Source of the DNA: Candidatus Omnitrophota bacterium
GTDB lineage: Bacteria > Omnitrophota > Gorgyraeia > Pluralincolimonadales > Pluralincolimonadaceae
NCBI GenBank assembly: GCA_028715315.1
Contig: JAQUSA010000040.1
Location: 1 to 7,952 of the forward strand
Length of the DNA stretch: 7,952 nucleotides
Reading direction: 5' to 3'
A model generated the notes under the pieces. The model was not told the origin of the DNA. It searched no databases and saw only the letters and a list, made by a program, of their open reading frames with translations. The translations under genes were made by a program, and so were the position numbers. This document shows, piece after piece, positions 1 to 6,578 of the stretch (the first letter of the stretch is position 1; each line of letters begins with the position of its first letter).

Positions 1-458
1 ACGGGCGCCACCCTGCTCAGCACGATCGTGAACAGGACCCAGAAGAGCGCGGTCCAGGCCCACCACGCCGAAACGGAATGCCTGAAGAAGAAATACAGCA
101 TCTCGACCAGTATGAAGAATATCAGGCCGCTCAGGAGCAATTTCTTGAAGTAATCCTTAAGCCATCCGGATAGGCTCTGGTTCGAGAGCGAGAACTTGCG
201 TTCGATGGAATAGCCCTGGTACATGTCGAGCGTGAAGGTCAGCGCCGTAAAAACGGCCCCGAAGACCGCGTAATAGACGGCCGTGGAGGCCCACGGGTTA
301 TCCGAGGCCCGCTCCGCGAAGTTGCGTATCCATACCGACGGCCCCTGCGTCGCCATTATATATAGGAACAGGAACGTCAGGACCAGCTCGACGCCGAAGA
401 GTATGTTCTTTATCCGCGAATATTTCTTCGCGGGTTCCTGCGAGAGATAGCTTATCAT
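1..458 (-). CDS. Ste24-type CAAX-like metallopeptidase (M48), N-terminal part
   Basis: The first 152 residues of an integral membrane protein are present; the gene runs off the left edge, so the HExxH zinc site and catalytic domain are not visible. Hydrophobic segments lie at about residues 19-35, 59-77, 106-126 and 131-147. Between the second and third sits the family signature of the M48 N-terminal membrane domain: IERKFSLSNQSLSGWLKDYF (residues 85-104), which matches the conserved 'RxFGLSNQ..xxWxxDxxK' stretch of Ste24 and bacterial relatives. Family members are membrane-embedded zinc endopeptidases; in bacteria they are linked to membrane protein quality control, and a prenyl-protein substrate should not be assumed. 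The ATG overlaps the stop of the DUF4416 gene as ATGA, and no Shine-Dalgarno is visible upstream (A/T-rich TATATATTTACACC), so translation probably depends on coupling. Family assignment is firm; the specific substrate is unknown. Confidence 0.85.
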   Translation of the reverse strand, partial: MISYLSQEPAKKYSRIKNILFGVELVLTFLFLYIMATQGPSVWIRNFAERASDNPWASTAVYYAVFGAVFTALTFTLDMYQGYSIERKFSLSNQSLSGWLKDYFKKLLLSGLIFFILVEMLYFFFRHSVSAWWAWTALFWVLFTIVLSRVAP

Positions 459-985
459 TTCGCTTGGTGTAAATATATATTGCGTATCTCATTGAAGATA
501 TCGACATATTCCCTGGTCTGGTAATCGCGGTAAGTCCATTCCCACGGCAGGAAGGACCTGTCCACATAGCGCAGGGTTATCTCGGCGAATATCCCGCCGC
601 CCAGGTATATCCTGTGCGCGTTGTCCTTCGTGGTCGCGAGGACGAGCTTCGCTTCGGTCACGTAACCGGGATCGACGTTTATCCTGCGCGAGGGCTTGCC
701 GCGTTCCCTGCTGAGTCCGAGCTCCAGCTTGTTGGTAAAATGCTTTATCTTCGGCAGCAGTTCCGGGTTGACGAGTTTCCTGAAGGATATGAACTGCCTC
801 TTCAGGTTCTGGCCCATCTCCGGAGCGTAATAATCCGTATACGAGAAATCCAACAGCGCCGTCCTGAAATCTATCTTCCCAAACCTCCATTCAAGCTGCT
901 TCTCCACCTTCATTATCAGTTCGGGGTCGTTTGATATCATCCCGACTATAAGCTTCACCGGCCTGTGCGACTTTACTGCCCCCAT
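455..985 (-). CDS. DUF4416 family protein
   Basis: A 176-residue cytosolic protein with no signal peptide or membrane segment. It matches the DUF4416 family over its whole length: KLIVGMI (residues 11-17), FSYTDYYAPEMG (47-58), LKRQFISF (61-68), NVDPGYV (103-109) and LVLATTKDNAHRIYLGGGIF (114-133). The dense conserved Asp, Tyr, His and Lys residues look like a ligand or catalytic site, but I know of no established function for the family. The start is clear: ATG is preceded by AGGAGG at a spacing of five bases. It lies 22 bases after the QueG-like gene and its TGA overlaps the ATG of the Ste24-type peptidase, so these last two genes are translationally coupled. Family assignment is confident; biochemical role is open. 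Confidence 0.9.
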   Translation of the reverse strand: MGAVKSHRPVKLIVGMISNDPELIMKVEKQLEWRFGKIDFRTALLDFSYTDYYAPEMGQNLKRQFISFRKLVNPELLPKIKHFTNKLELGLSRERGKPSRRINVDPGYVTEAKLVLATTKDNAHRIYLGGGIFAEITLRYVDRSFLPWEWTYRDYQTREYVDIFNEIRNIYLHQAK

Positions 986-990
986 TTAAT

Positions 991-996
991 CCTCCT
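991..996 (-). promoter_or_regulatory. Strong ribosome binding site for the DUF4416 gene
   Basis: Reading the minus strand, a perfect AGGAGG is followed by the five-base spacer ATTAA and then ATG. It lies in one of only two true intergenic gaps in the window (986-1007). It fixes the DUF4416 start and suggests that this gene is initiated independently rather than through coupling with the gene before it. Confidence 0.85.
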
Positions 997-1007
997 AAAA
1001 TTTACGG

Positions 1008-1688
1008 TTACTTTCCCTTGCACGCTTTAATGCAGATACCGCAGATAGAGTGGCCTATTCCCGGCCTGTTGGCAAAGGTTTTCAACAGTTCACGGCAGGC
1101 CTCAACATCAAAATCCTTCGCGTCCTTCTTTATCGCTCTTGCCGGGCATGCGGAAACGCACGCGGCGCATGTGCCGCAGCCGGCCTTCAAGGGTTTGTCG
1201 GCCTTGAGCGGCATGTCGGTCAGGACCGTAGCGTACCTTACTGACGCGCCGAACTTCGGGCTCACGAGCAGGCTCGAACGCCCGATATAACCGTTACCCG
1301 CCAGGTACCCTACCTTCTTGTGGGATACTGCCCCGCGCATCTTGTCCCAATCCTCGACGAGGCTCGCCGGGACGGGAAACGCGGAATAACCGCAGCTCTG
1401 GATATAATTGGAGACCTTCAGGGCCACTTCATCCAGCAGGGAATTGACCCTCTTGTAGTGGAAGGCATAGATCCTTGACGGCTGGTCGGTGACGGTCCCG
1501 ACTATCCTGTCAGAAAGGCGGACGCCCAGCGATACCCCGAAATCCAGCCCCTTGCAGGCGGACTTCGGATCGATGCAGAACGTATCCTCGATCGCGGACA
1601 CGTCCGCGACGCCGAATACGGCCGCGCCTTCGGCAACGGCCATGGCTTTCAGTTTCCTGTAATTACTCAAAGAGTTTCTTGCCGGCAT
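1008..1688 (-). CDS. Short QueG-like double [4Fe-4S] cluster protein
   Basis: A 226-residue protein related to epoxyqueuosine reductase (QueG, COG1600). The N-terminal helix and GVADVS (residues 26-31), YKRVNSLLDEVA (78-89) and the region around GNGYIGRSSLLVSP (131-144) follow the QueG core. Cys 171, 174, 177 and 181 form the CxxCxxCxxxCP ferredoxin motif; Cys 198, 216, 219 and 223 form the second cluster, ending only three residues before the stop. QueG proper is roughly 350-380 residues and continues with a HEAT-like C-terminal domain, absent here, so true queuosine synthesis is doubtful; this is probably a relative of unknown redox role. The ATG at 1688 lies inside the last 26 bases of surE, with a weak GGAAA upstream; an in-frame TTG at 1670 is an alternative. 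The start is less certain than the family. Confidence 0.8.
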   Translation of the reverse strand: MPARNSLSNYRKLKAMAVAEGAAVFGVADVSAIEDTFCIDPKSACKGLDFGVSLGVRLSDRIVGTVTDQPSRIYAFHYKRVNSLLDEVALKVSNYIQSCGYSAFPVPASLVEDWDKMRGAVSHKKVGYLAGNGYIGRSSLLVSPKFGASVRYATVLTDMPLKADKPLKAGCGTCAACVSACPARAIKKDAKDFDVEACRELLKTFANRPGIGHSICGICIKACKGK

Positions 1689-2436
1689 CCGATAATATTT
1701 CCAGGTCCTTGTAATCCGTCATGTCGTAATGGAGCGGCGTCACCGAGATATAACCGTCCCTCACGGCGACCGCGTCGACCATCGCGTCGCCCGATACCGC
1801 CGCCTTGTAACTGCATAGCCAGTAATACGTGCGCCTGTTCGGGTCCTCGCGCATATCATAGTCCTCTTTATAGAAGGTGGACATGCCCTGCCGCGTTATC
1901 TTCACGCCTCTGATCTTCGGCCGCGGCAGCGCGGGGACATTGACGTTCAACAGCGTATTCACCGGCAGCTTCTTCTCCAGCATCATCTTCGCGAGCTTGC
2001 GCGCGAATTCCACCGCCGCCTCGTACTTCTCCCATTTGAAGGAATTCAGCGAGACCGCGAACGACGGCACGCCTAGTATCGCGCCCTCAGTCGCGCCGGA
2101 GACCGTCCCCGAATAGAGGACGTTGACACCGAGGTTCGGACCGCGGTTTACCCCGGAAATTATCAGGTCCGGCTTCCTGTCCTTCATTATCGACATCATC
2201 GCGATCTTCACGCAGTCCGCCGGGGTCCCCGAGATAGCGTATCCGAAGAATTTTCCCTCGTTGCGGACCTTATTGACCCTCAGCGGCACCGACAATGTTA
2301 TCGCGTGCCCCTGCGCGGAGCGTTCGGCGTCGGGAGCGACTACCGTTACCTCGCCCAATGTCCTTATCTTCTTATATAAGGCGAGGATGCCCTGCGAATG
2401 TATCCCGTCGTCGTTAGTCAGCAGTATCCGCTTCAC
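1663..2436 (-). CDS. surE: 5'/3'-nucleotidase SurE
   Basis: SurE is a metal-dependent phosphatase that dephosphorylates nucleoside 5'- and 3'-monophosphates, and short polyphosphate in some species, in the cytosol. The 257-residue product begins VKRILLTNDDGIHS (initiator read as Met). It has the metal ligands Asp9-Asp10 in the NDDG motif, Ser40 in the SAQGHAIT stretch and Asn97 in SGVNRGPNLG, followed by YSGTVSGATEG (residues 108-118). Length is typical for the family (about 250). I chose the GTG at 2436: it overlaps the DUF362 stop as GTGA, a GGAAAG ribosome binding site lies just upstream, and the family N-terminus begins exactly there. An in-frame ATG at 2523 would add 29 unrelated residues encoded inside the DUF362 gene and should be rejected. 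The 3' end overlaps the next gene by 26 bases. Confidence 0.96.
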   Translation of the reverse strand: MKRILLTNDDGIHSQGILALYKKIRTLGEVTVVAPDAERSAQGHAITLSVPLRVNKVRNEGKFFGYAISGTPADCVKIAMMSIMKDRKPDLIISGVNRGPNLGVNVLYSGTVSGATEGAILGVPSFAVSLNSFKWEKYEAAVEFARKLAKMMLEKKLPVNTLLNVNVPALPRPKIRGVKITRQGMSTFYKEDYDMREDPNRRTYYWLCSYKAAVSGDAMVDAVAVRDGYISVTPLHYDMTDYKDLEILSDAGKKLFE

Positions 2437-3506
2437 GATCTTTCCGCCAGTTCGTATTCGAGGTTTCCCAACCCTATCTGCGCCCCGTATTCCAGCTGCC
2501 TGGCCCAGTCGATCTTGGGCCATTCCCTTTTGAACGCGTCGGCCTTTGACGCGGCATTGACCATGTCGGCCGCGGCCTTGTCTATGGCGACCGGGTCCGT
2601 AGACGCGAATATCCCGATATCGGGCGCGACGGCGGGGTCGTCCTTAGCGAGGCAATCGCATTCTTTCGTTATCTTGAACGCGTAGTTAAGGAACAATATC
2701 CTGCCCCTCTTGTCGTTCATGACTCCGAGCGCAAACTCGGCCATCTTTTCCTGGACATTGCCGCTCGATTCGCCCCACGAAATATTGATCGCGTCGCTGC
2801 GGCATGCGACGAGGCAGTCCGCGCAGCCGATGCATTTCTTCTCGTCGATAAACGCCTTCTTGGCGGCCATCGTTATCGCGTCCGCCGGGCAATGCTTTAT
2901 GCAGAGCCCGCATCCGGTACACTTGTCTTTTATGACCGCCGGCTTCACTCCCGAATGCTGCATCAGTTTCCCGGCGCGTGTCGCGAAACCCATGCCGAGG
3001 TTCTTCACGGCGCTGGCAAAACCCGTGACCATATGGCCGGTCACATGGGACATCGTGATGACTGCATCGGCGTCCGCGCATCCGCGCGATATCTTAACCG
3101 ACTTAAAATGGTTTCCCGCTATCTTGACCTCAAAATCCCCGCCGGAGCGCAGCCCGTCCGCTATCATCACGGGCGCCCCGCATACGTCGGGCGTGAAACC
3201 GTGTTCGTACGCGAGGTTAGTGTGGTCGACCGCGTTCGCCCTCTGCCCGAGGTAGAGCGTGTTCGAGTCGGTAAAGAAAGGCTTGGCCTTCAGGGTTATG
3301 ACTTCGTCGGCGACGAACCTCGCGTGGCGCGCGTCGATATGGCCCGCGTTGCCCTTTTCACCGAACGTCAGCTTCAGCGCGACCAGGTCGTCCTTCTTTA
3401 CCATCCGGTCGAGGCCGGCGCTCTTGAGCAGCCATTGCGTCTTGCCGCGTATCGACTCGAGGCTCTCGTCCCTTACCGCTTTGGCGAAAAAAACCTTCGA
3501 TCTCAT
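2433..3506 (-). CDS. DUF362 domain protein with two 4Fe-4S ferredoxin clusters
   Basis: A 357-residue cytosolic iron-sulfur protein. DUF362 sequence occupies roughly residues 1-190 and resumes after about residue 255, with the ferredoxin insert between. The DUF362 signature is visible as HVTGHMVTGFASAVKNLGMG (residues 154-173). The first cluster motif is CTGCGLCIKHCP (Cys 196, 199, 202, 206), the second CIGCADCLVAC (Cys 225, 228, 231, 235), a normal bacterial 2x[4Fe-4S] ferredoxin arrangement. Two further cysteines (283, 285) sit in a CDC motif. Length and order are ordinary for the DUF362-ferredoxin architecture common in anaerobes, whose substrate is not established. The ATG overlaps the phosphoesterase stop as ATGA and its own TGA overlaps the SurE GTG, so all three are translationally coupled. 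The family is secure; electron donor, acceptor and reaction are unknown. Confidence 0.92.
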   Translation of the reverse strand: MRSKVFFAKAVRDESLESIRGKTQWLLKSAGLDRMVKKDDLVALKLTFGEKGNAGHIDARHARFVADEVITLKAKPFFTDSNTLYLGQRANAVDHTNLAYEHGFTPDVCGAPVMIADGLRSGGDFEVKIAGNHFKSVKISRGCADADAVITMSHVTGHMVTGFASAVKNLGMGFATRAGKLMQHSGVKPAVIKDKCTGCGLCIKHCPADAITMAAKKAFIDEKKCIGCADCLVACRSDAINISWGESSGNVQEKMAEFALGVMNDKRGRILFLNYAFKITKECDCLAKDDPAVAPDIGIFASTDPVAIDKAAADMVNAASKADAFKREWPKIDWARQLEYGAQIGLGNLEYELAERS

Positions 3507-3994
3507 TTAAGCTCTATCTCTTTCGCGGTCAATGTATCGAGGTCGACTATCGCGACCGTTGCCTTTCCGGTCGTCCATCCGCCGGTCTCGCCGGGGTTGA
3601 CCACGAGGCATGTGTCCACTTTCTTTATGTCAGGCTTATGGGTATGGCCGTGTATGAGCAGGTGCACCTCCTGCCTCGCTATCATGCCCATCAGGTCCTG
3701 GATATCCTCTATCTCGTGCGTTATCACCATCCTTATATTGGACAGGTCGTACCTGTAAGGGTGGTCGACTATCATGCCGTTCGATTTCATCGACAACGCC
3801 TTCCTGTCGCCGTCATTGTTGCCGAAGACGCCGAGCCATTTGCATTTAAGTTTTTCCATCGGGGTGACCGCGAAAGGCGCGCAATAATCCCCGGCATGCA
3901 CGACAAGGCTGCATCCCTCGGCATTGAAGAGGTCGACCGCCTTCTTTACCATCGGGACATTATCATGGGAATCCGACATCACGCCTATCTTCAT
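3503..3994 (-). CDS. YfcE/MJ0936-family metallophosphoesterase
   Basis: A 163-residue calcineurin-like phosphodiesterase of the YfcE/MJ0936 type, the usual size for this compact family. All metal-site motifs are present: DSHDN (Asp8, His10), GD (Asp36), GNND (Asn59), ITHE (His93) and GHTH (His117, His119), with the conserved NPG at 133-135. Characterised relatives are two-metal (Mn/Ni) phosphodiesterases active on artificial diesters, with unclear natural substrates; those merged in some archaea and bacteria act on small phosphodiesters. There is no signal peptide, so it should act in the cytosol. The ATG has a perfect AGGAGG five bases upstream in a 20-base gap after pgeF. The TGA overlaps the next ATG. 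Adjacency to SurE places two phosphate-ester hydrolases in one operon, but a shared substrate is only inference. Confidence 0.93.
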   Translation of the reverse strand: MKIGVMSDSHDNVPMVKKAVDLFNAEGCSLVVHAGDYCAPFAVTPMEKLKCKWLGVFGNNDGDRKALSMKSNGMIVDHPYRYDLSNIRMVITHEIEDIQDLMGMIARQEVHLLIHGHTHKPDIKKVDTCLVVNPGETGGWTTGKATVAIVDLDTLTAKEIELK

Positions 3995-3999
3995 CTATT

Positions 4000-4005
4000 C
4001 CTCCT
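4000..4005 (-). promoter_or_regulatory. Strong ribosome binding site for the metallophosphoesterase gene
   Basis: On the minus strand a perfect AGGAGG is followed by AATAG and then the ATG at 3994. It lies in the gap 3995-4014, the only clear break between the upstream envelope genes and the downstream cytosolic genes. I see no convincing -35/-10 promoter in this short gap, so it marks independent translation, not necessarily a new transcript. Confidence 0.85.
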
Positions 4006-4014
4006 GTTTGGCCG

Positions 4015-4650
4015 TTATTTCCCGTCCAGCATTATGACCGAAAGCATGCGGCCCGCGGCGTCCTTCTCTTTCCTGTACGAGAAGAACTCCGTATTCCTGC
4101 ACGACGTGCAGATGCCGCAATCAAAGATGTTCTTGGAGCCGACGCCGCACGAAAGCAGTTGTTCGGCGTTCTCCCCGGCTATGTCGAAATAATGCCTATG
4201 CGCCATTTTAACAACTGAATCCGGAAAATGCACCAGAAATTCGCTTTTCACCTCATAGCAGCACTGCCTCAGGGCGGGGCCGAACCCCACGATAAGCTTC
4301 GACGGGTCGGACTTATAAGCCGACTTCATCAGACCAGCGACCGCCGGGGATATCCTCTCCTTCGTGCTGCGCCATCCCGCGTGCGCGATGCCGATCGCGG
4401 CGTGTTCCGGGTCGTAAAAAAATACCGGAAGGCAATCCGCGGTCCTTACCGACAGGACGACGCCCTTCACGTTCGTTACGGCGGCATCCGCGCCGGGTAT
4501 CTCCGCCGATATGTCCGTCTTCGCGTCTATCCTAACGGCCCTGCCGCCGTGGACCTGCTGCAGGCGAACGATCGGCTTGTTTTCTATACCCAGGCTTTTA
4601 AGGAAATCCCCGTGCGCCGTCATCCTGTCCGAGGTCGCCTGCACTGTCAT
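4015..4650 (-). CDS. pgeF: Peptidoglycan editing factor PgeF / YfiH-family (laccase-domain) protein
   Basis: This 211-residue protein belongs to the YfiH/YlmD family (old names: DUF152, multicopper polyphenol oxidase). In E. coli the family member limits misincorporation of other amino acids in place of L-Ala in peptidoglycan stem peptides; purine nucleoside activities have also been reported for relatives. The zinc/active-site set is complete: QVHG (His34), TADCLPVFFYDP (Cys73), AHAGWR (His90), then GP (124-125), CCYEV (130-134), CTSCRN (181-186) and FFSYRKE (189-195). It is shorter at the N-terminus than most members: the usual first strand with a TRxGG motif is missing before residue 1. 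The ATG shares one base with the preceding stop (TAATG), with GGGGGTG upstream. The frame stays open upstream to a stop at 4726-4728 but has no ATG, GTG or TTG. Cytosolic; next to an M23 peptidase and envelope genes. Confidence 0.92.
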   Translation of the reverse strand: MTVQATSDRMTAHGDFLKSLGIENKPIVRLQQVHGGRAVRIDAKTDISAEIPGADAAVTNVKGVVLSVRTADCLPVFFYDPEHAAIGIAHAGWRSTKERISPAVAGLMKSAYKSDPSKLIVGFGPALRQCCYEVKSEFLVHFPDSVVKMAHRHYFDIAGENAEQLLSCGVGSKNIFDCGICTSCRNTEFFSYRKEKDAAGRMLSVIMLDGK

Positions 4651-6578
4651 TAGAACGGCACCCCCGCGCCGAAATGGAACCTGCCTTCGCGTTTTACCCC
4701 GTTCTGGTTCAGCGGATAGCCGTAATCAAGCCGCGCGACAAACCACTTGGCCCTGAACCTGACTCCCAAGCCTACGGAATTTTGCAGGTCTTTGGGTATC
4801 TTCACCCTGTTAAGGTGCTCCCAGTTCCCGCCGACATCATAGAAGAGCGCGCCGTTGAACCATTTATATATCGGGAACCTCGTCTCTATGTTCCCGAGGA
4901 CCATCGCATTGCCCCACAGGGGGAGGTTGTTCTCGTCGCGCGGGCCCAATGAGCGGGATTTGTATCCGCGGACCGTGTCATCCCCGCCGAGAGTGAACCT
5001 CTCGAAGAAAGGCACGTCGGTCGAATCTCCGTATTCGCCCATCCACCCGGCCTTGCCCCTGAATACAAATGTCACTTTCGGGTACGGCGTCGAGATGTAC
5101 CACCTTCCCTCGCCGACGGCCTTCAGGAAATTGTAGCCGCCTCCGAGCGCTTTCGACGACACGCCGAATGACCCGCGGTAGTATGAGCCGTCGATCGGAT
5201 ACATGATGTCGTCGAGGGTGTTCCTCTCCCACGCGAAGGTCAGCGTCGATACGCCGGTCCTGCCAGTATGGCGCTTGAAATCTTCCGGAGCCCACTCGGC
5301 AACGTCGTGGACCTTCACGGTCTCGTATGAATACTTGAGGAAGCCGTGCGTATTCTCGGTCAGGCGGCTTCCGAATATGAGGTCGCCGCCGAAGCCTTCC
5401 ATCTTATAGCGGCCGTCGTCCGAGGCCCTGCCGAAGGCCTCGCTGCCGCCGAAACAGTTCGTGCCAAAAAGGTTTTTCGCTATTATGCCTCCCTTGCCGC
5501 CCCTATGCCCGCCGCCGGAATATCCCTGCGCGTCGAACGCGACCCTGCTCGGAAGCATCCCGTACGACTGTATCAGGAAGGACTGTATCGGGACGTCCGG
5601 ATAATATGCGAGCCCGATATCCTTCGACTTCTCCCTGTCAATGAATTCCGCGTAGAAGAACTGGAACGTCTTGGTCTTCACGTAGCCCATCTCGAAGAAC
5701 GAGACGAAATGCCCCGTCGGTATCCATATCAATTTAGGCTTTCCGAGCGCGCTCCACAATTTCAGCGTGTTCGCGCGCGGTATGCTCGTGTCGAAATTCG
5801 CGTTTATCATCAGGATCGGCTTGCCCTTTATCCTGTCCGCGAATGTCAGGGGGTCTATCATGCGGACCTTCTCGTCGAGCTCCGCCGCGGAACCGATACC
5901 CTCCTCCTCGAGGCGTTGTTTGAAAAGCCGTGTCGCGAAACCGTTCCAGATTATCTCTCCCATCCCGCCGCCGCCGAGCAATATGACCATCGAGCGGACC
6001 CTGTCGTCGACGCCTGCGAGGACAGGCACCGCGATCCCGCCGAGGCTTATGCCCATCGCGCCGATCTTTTCCCTGTCTACGCGCGGCCTCGTCTCGAGCC
6101 AGTCTATCCCGCGGCGCGCCTCAATGACTATCTGCCTGAAGAGCTGGACGATAGCGTCCTCGCCGTTCTGTTTCAGGTTCTCGGCGAGCCACTTCCTGCC
6201 GAAACTGTAATCCTTCTGGTAGGCGGTCTGGACCAGCATCACGCCGATCCCGCTCGATGCGAGGGAACGGCAAAATTCGCCTTCGACCTCGGGTATCCCG
6301 CCGGCTATATGGCTCATGAAAATTATAACGGGGTATTTTTCCTGCCCCTTCGGCTCGTAGAAATCCAGGTATACCGCATTATCCGGATAATCGGTCTTGA
6401 CCGAGCATGGATAACTCAGGGAGAAATGGGTATATTCGGGGGTGCCTTCCATGACCTCCGCCTCGCAGGGTGGCGGACCCTTCTCATAATCGTAGAAGCG
6501 CTCCGGGTCCATCACGCTGTCCTGCGCGAATACCGGGCACGGAAACGCCAAAATAAGGAACAACCAGATCTTCTTCAT
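4650..6578 (-). CDS. Exported alpha/beta-hydrolase fused to an Omp85-type outer membrane barrel
   Basis: A 642-residue two-domain outer membrane protein. Residues 1-18 are a signal peptide (charged MKK, hydrophobic core, VFA then QD). Residues about 50-312 are an alpha/beta-hydrolase resembling dienelactone hydrolase or acetyl-xylan-esterase types: likely oxyanion region SHIAGG (89-94), nucleophile elbow GISLG (Ser178), acid NFD (Asp263) and PTGH (His290), a complete apparent triad. From about 345 to the end lies an Omp85/surface-antigen barrel: a WERNTLDD...YPIDGSY stretch (450-466), FERFTLGGDDTVRGY (525-539) with the VRGY lid-loop motif, LDYGYPL (617-623) and a terminal GAGVPF ending in Phe, as for barrel insertion signals. 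Only about 30 residues separate the domains, leaving no room for a POTRA domain. The layout recalls patatin-Omp85 proteins (PlpD, type Vd) with a different enzyme. ATG overlaps the preceding stop (ATGA). Substrate and whether the enzyme faces periplasm or surface are unknown. Confidence 0.88.
   Translation of the reverse strand: MKKIWLFLILAFPCPVFAQDSVMDPERFYDYEKGPPPCEAEVMEGTPEYTHFSLSYPCSVKTDYPDNAVYLDFYEPKGQEKYPVIIFMSHIAGGIPEVEGEFCRSLASSGIGVMLVQTAYQKDYSFGRKWLAENLKQNGEDAIVQLFRQIVIEARRGIDWLETRPRVDREKIGAMGISLGGIAVPVLAGVDDRVRSMVILLGGGGMGEIIWNGFATRLFKQRLEEEGIGSAAELDEKVRMIDPLTFADRIKGKPILMINANFDTSIPRANTLKLWSALGKPKLIWIPTGHFVSFFEMGYVKTKTFQFFYAEFIDREKSKDIGLAYYPDVPIQSFLIQSYGMLPSRVAFDAQGYSGGGHRGGKGGIIAKNLFGTNCFGGSEAFGRASDDGRYKMEGFGGDLIFGSRLTENTHGFLKYSYETVKVHDVAEWAPEDFKRHTGRTGVSTLTFAWERNTLDDIMYPIDGSYYRGSFGVSSKALGGGYNFLKAVGEGRWYISTPYPKVTFVFRGKAGWMGEYGDSTDVPFFERFTLGGDDTVRGYKSRSLGPRDENNLPLWGNAMVLGNIETRFPIYKWFNGALFYDVGGNWEHLNRVKIPKDLQNSVGLGVRFRAKWFVARLDYGYPLNQNGVKREGRFHFGAGVPF

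Noticed and set aside
986..1007. Promoter or terminator in the gap before the DUF4416 gene
   Set aside because: The gap is only 22 bases and is accounted for by the ribosome binding site; I found no inverted repeat with a T-run and no convincing -35/-10 pair. The same holds for the 3995-4014 gap.
2437..2523. N-terminal extension of SurE to an ATG at 2523
   Set aside because: The extra 29 residues do not match the family and lie inside the DUF362 coding region, while the GTG at 2436 fits the family start, has a ribosome binding site and forms a GTGA overlap.
2892..3758. A 288-codon plus-strand open frame across DUF362 and the phosphoesterase
   Set aside because: It runs through two genes with secure motifs on the minus strand and shows no recognisable domain; long antisense frames are expected from the GC-biased third positions here.
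6519..6578. Lipoprotein reading of the hydrolase-barrel signal peptide through Cys14
   Set aside because: The residues before Cys14 (AFP) do not form a lipobox, and a clear signal peptidase I site (VFA then QD) follows; a barrel protein would not be expected to be a lipoprotein.
4650..6578. The hydrolase and the barrel as two genes merged by a sequencing error
   Set aside because: The frame is continuous with a coherent linker, there is no internal ribosome binding site or signal peptide before the barrel, and the single signal peptide at the front serves both. Read-level confirmation was not possible here.
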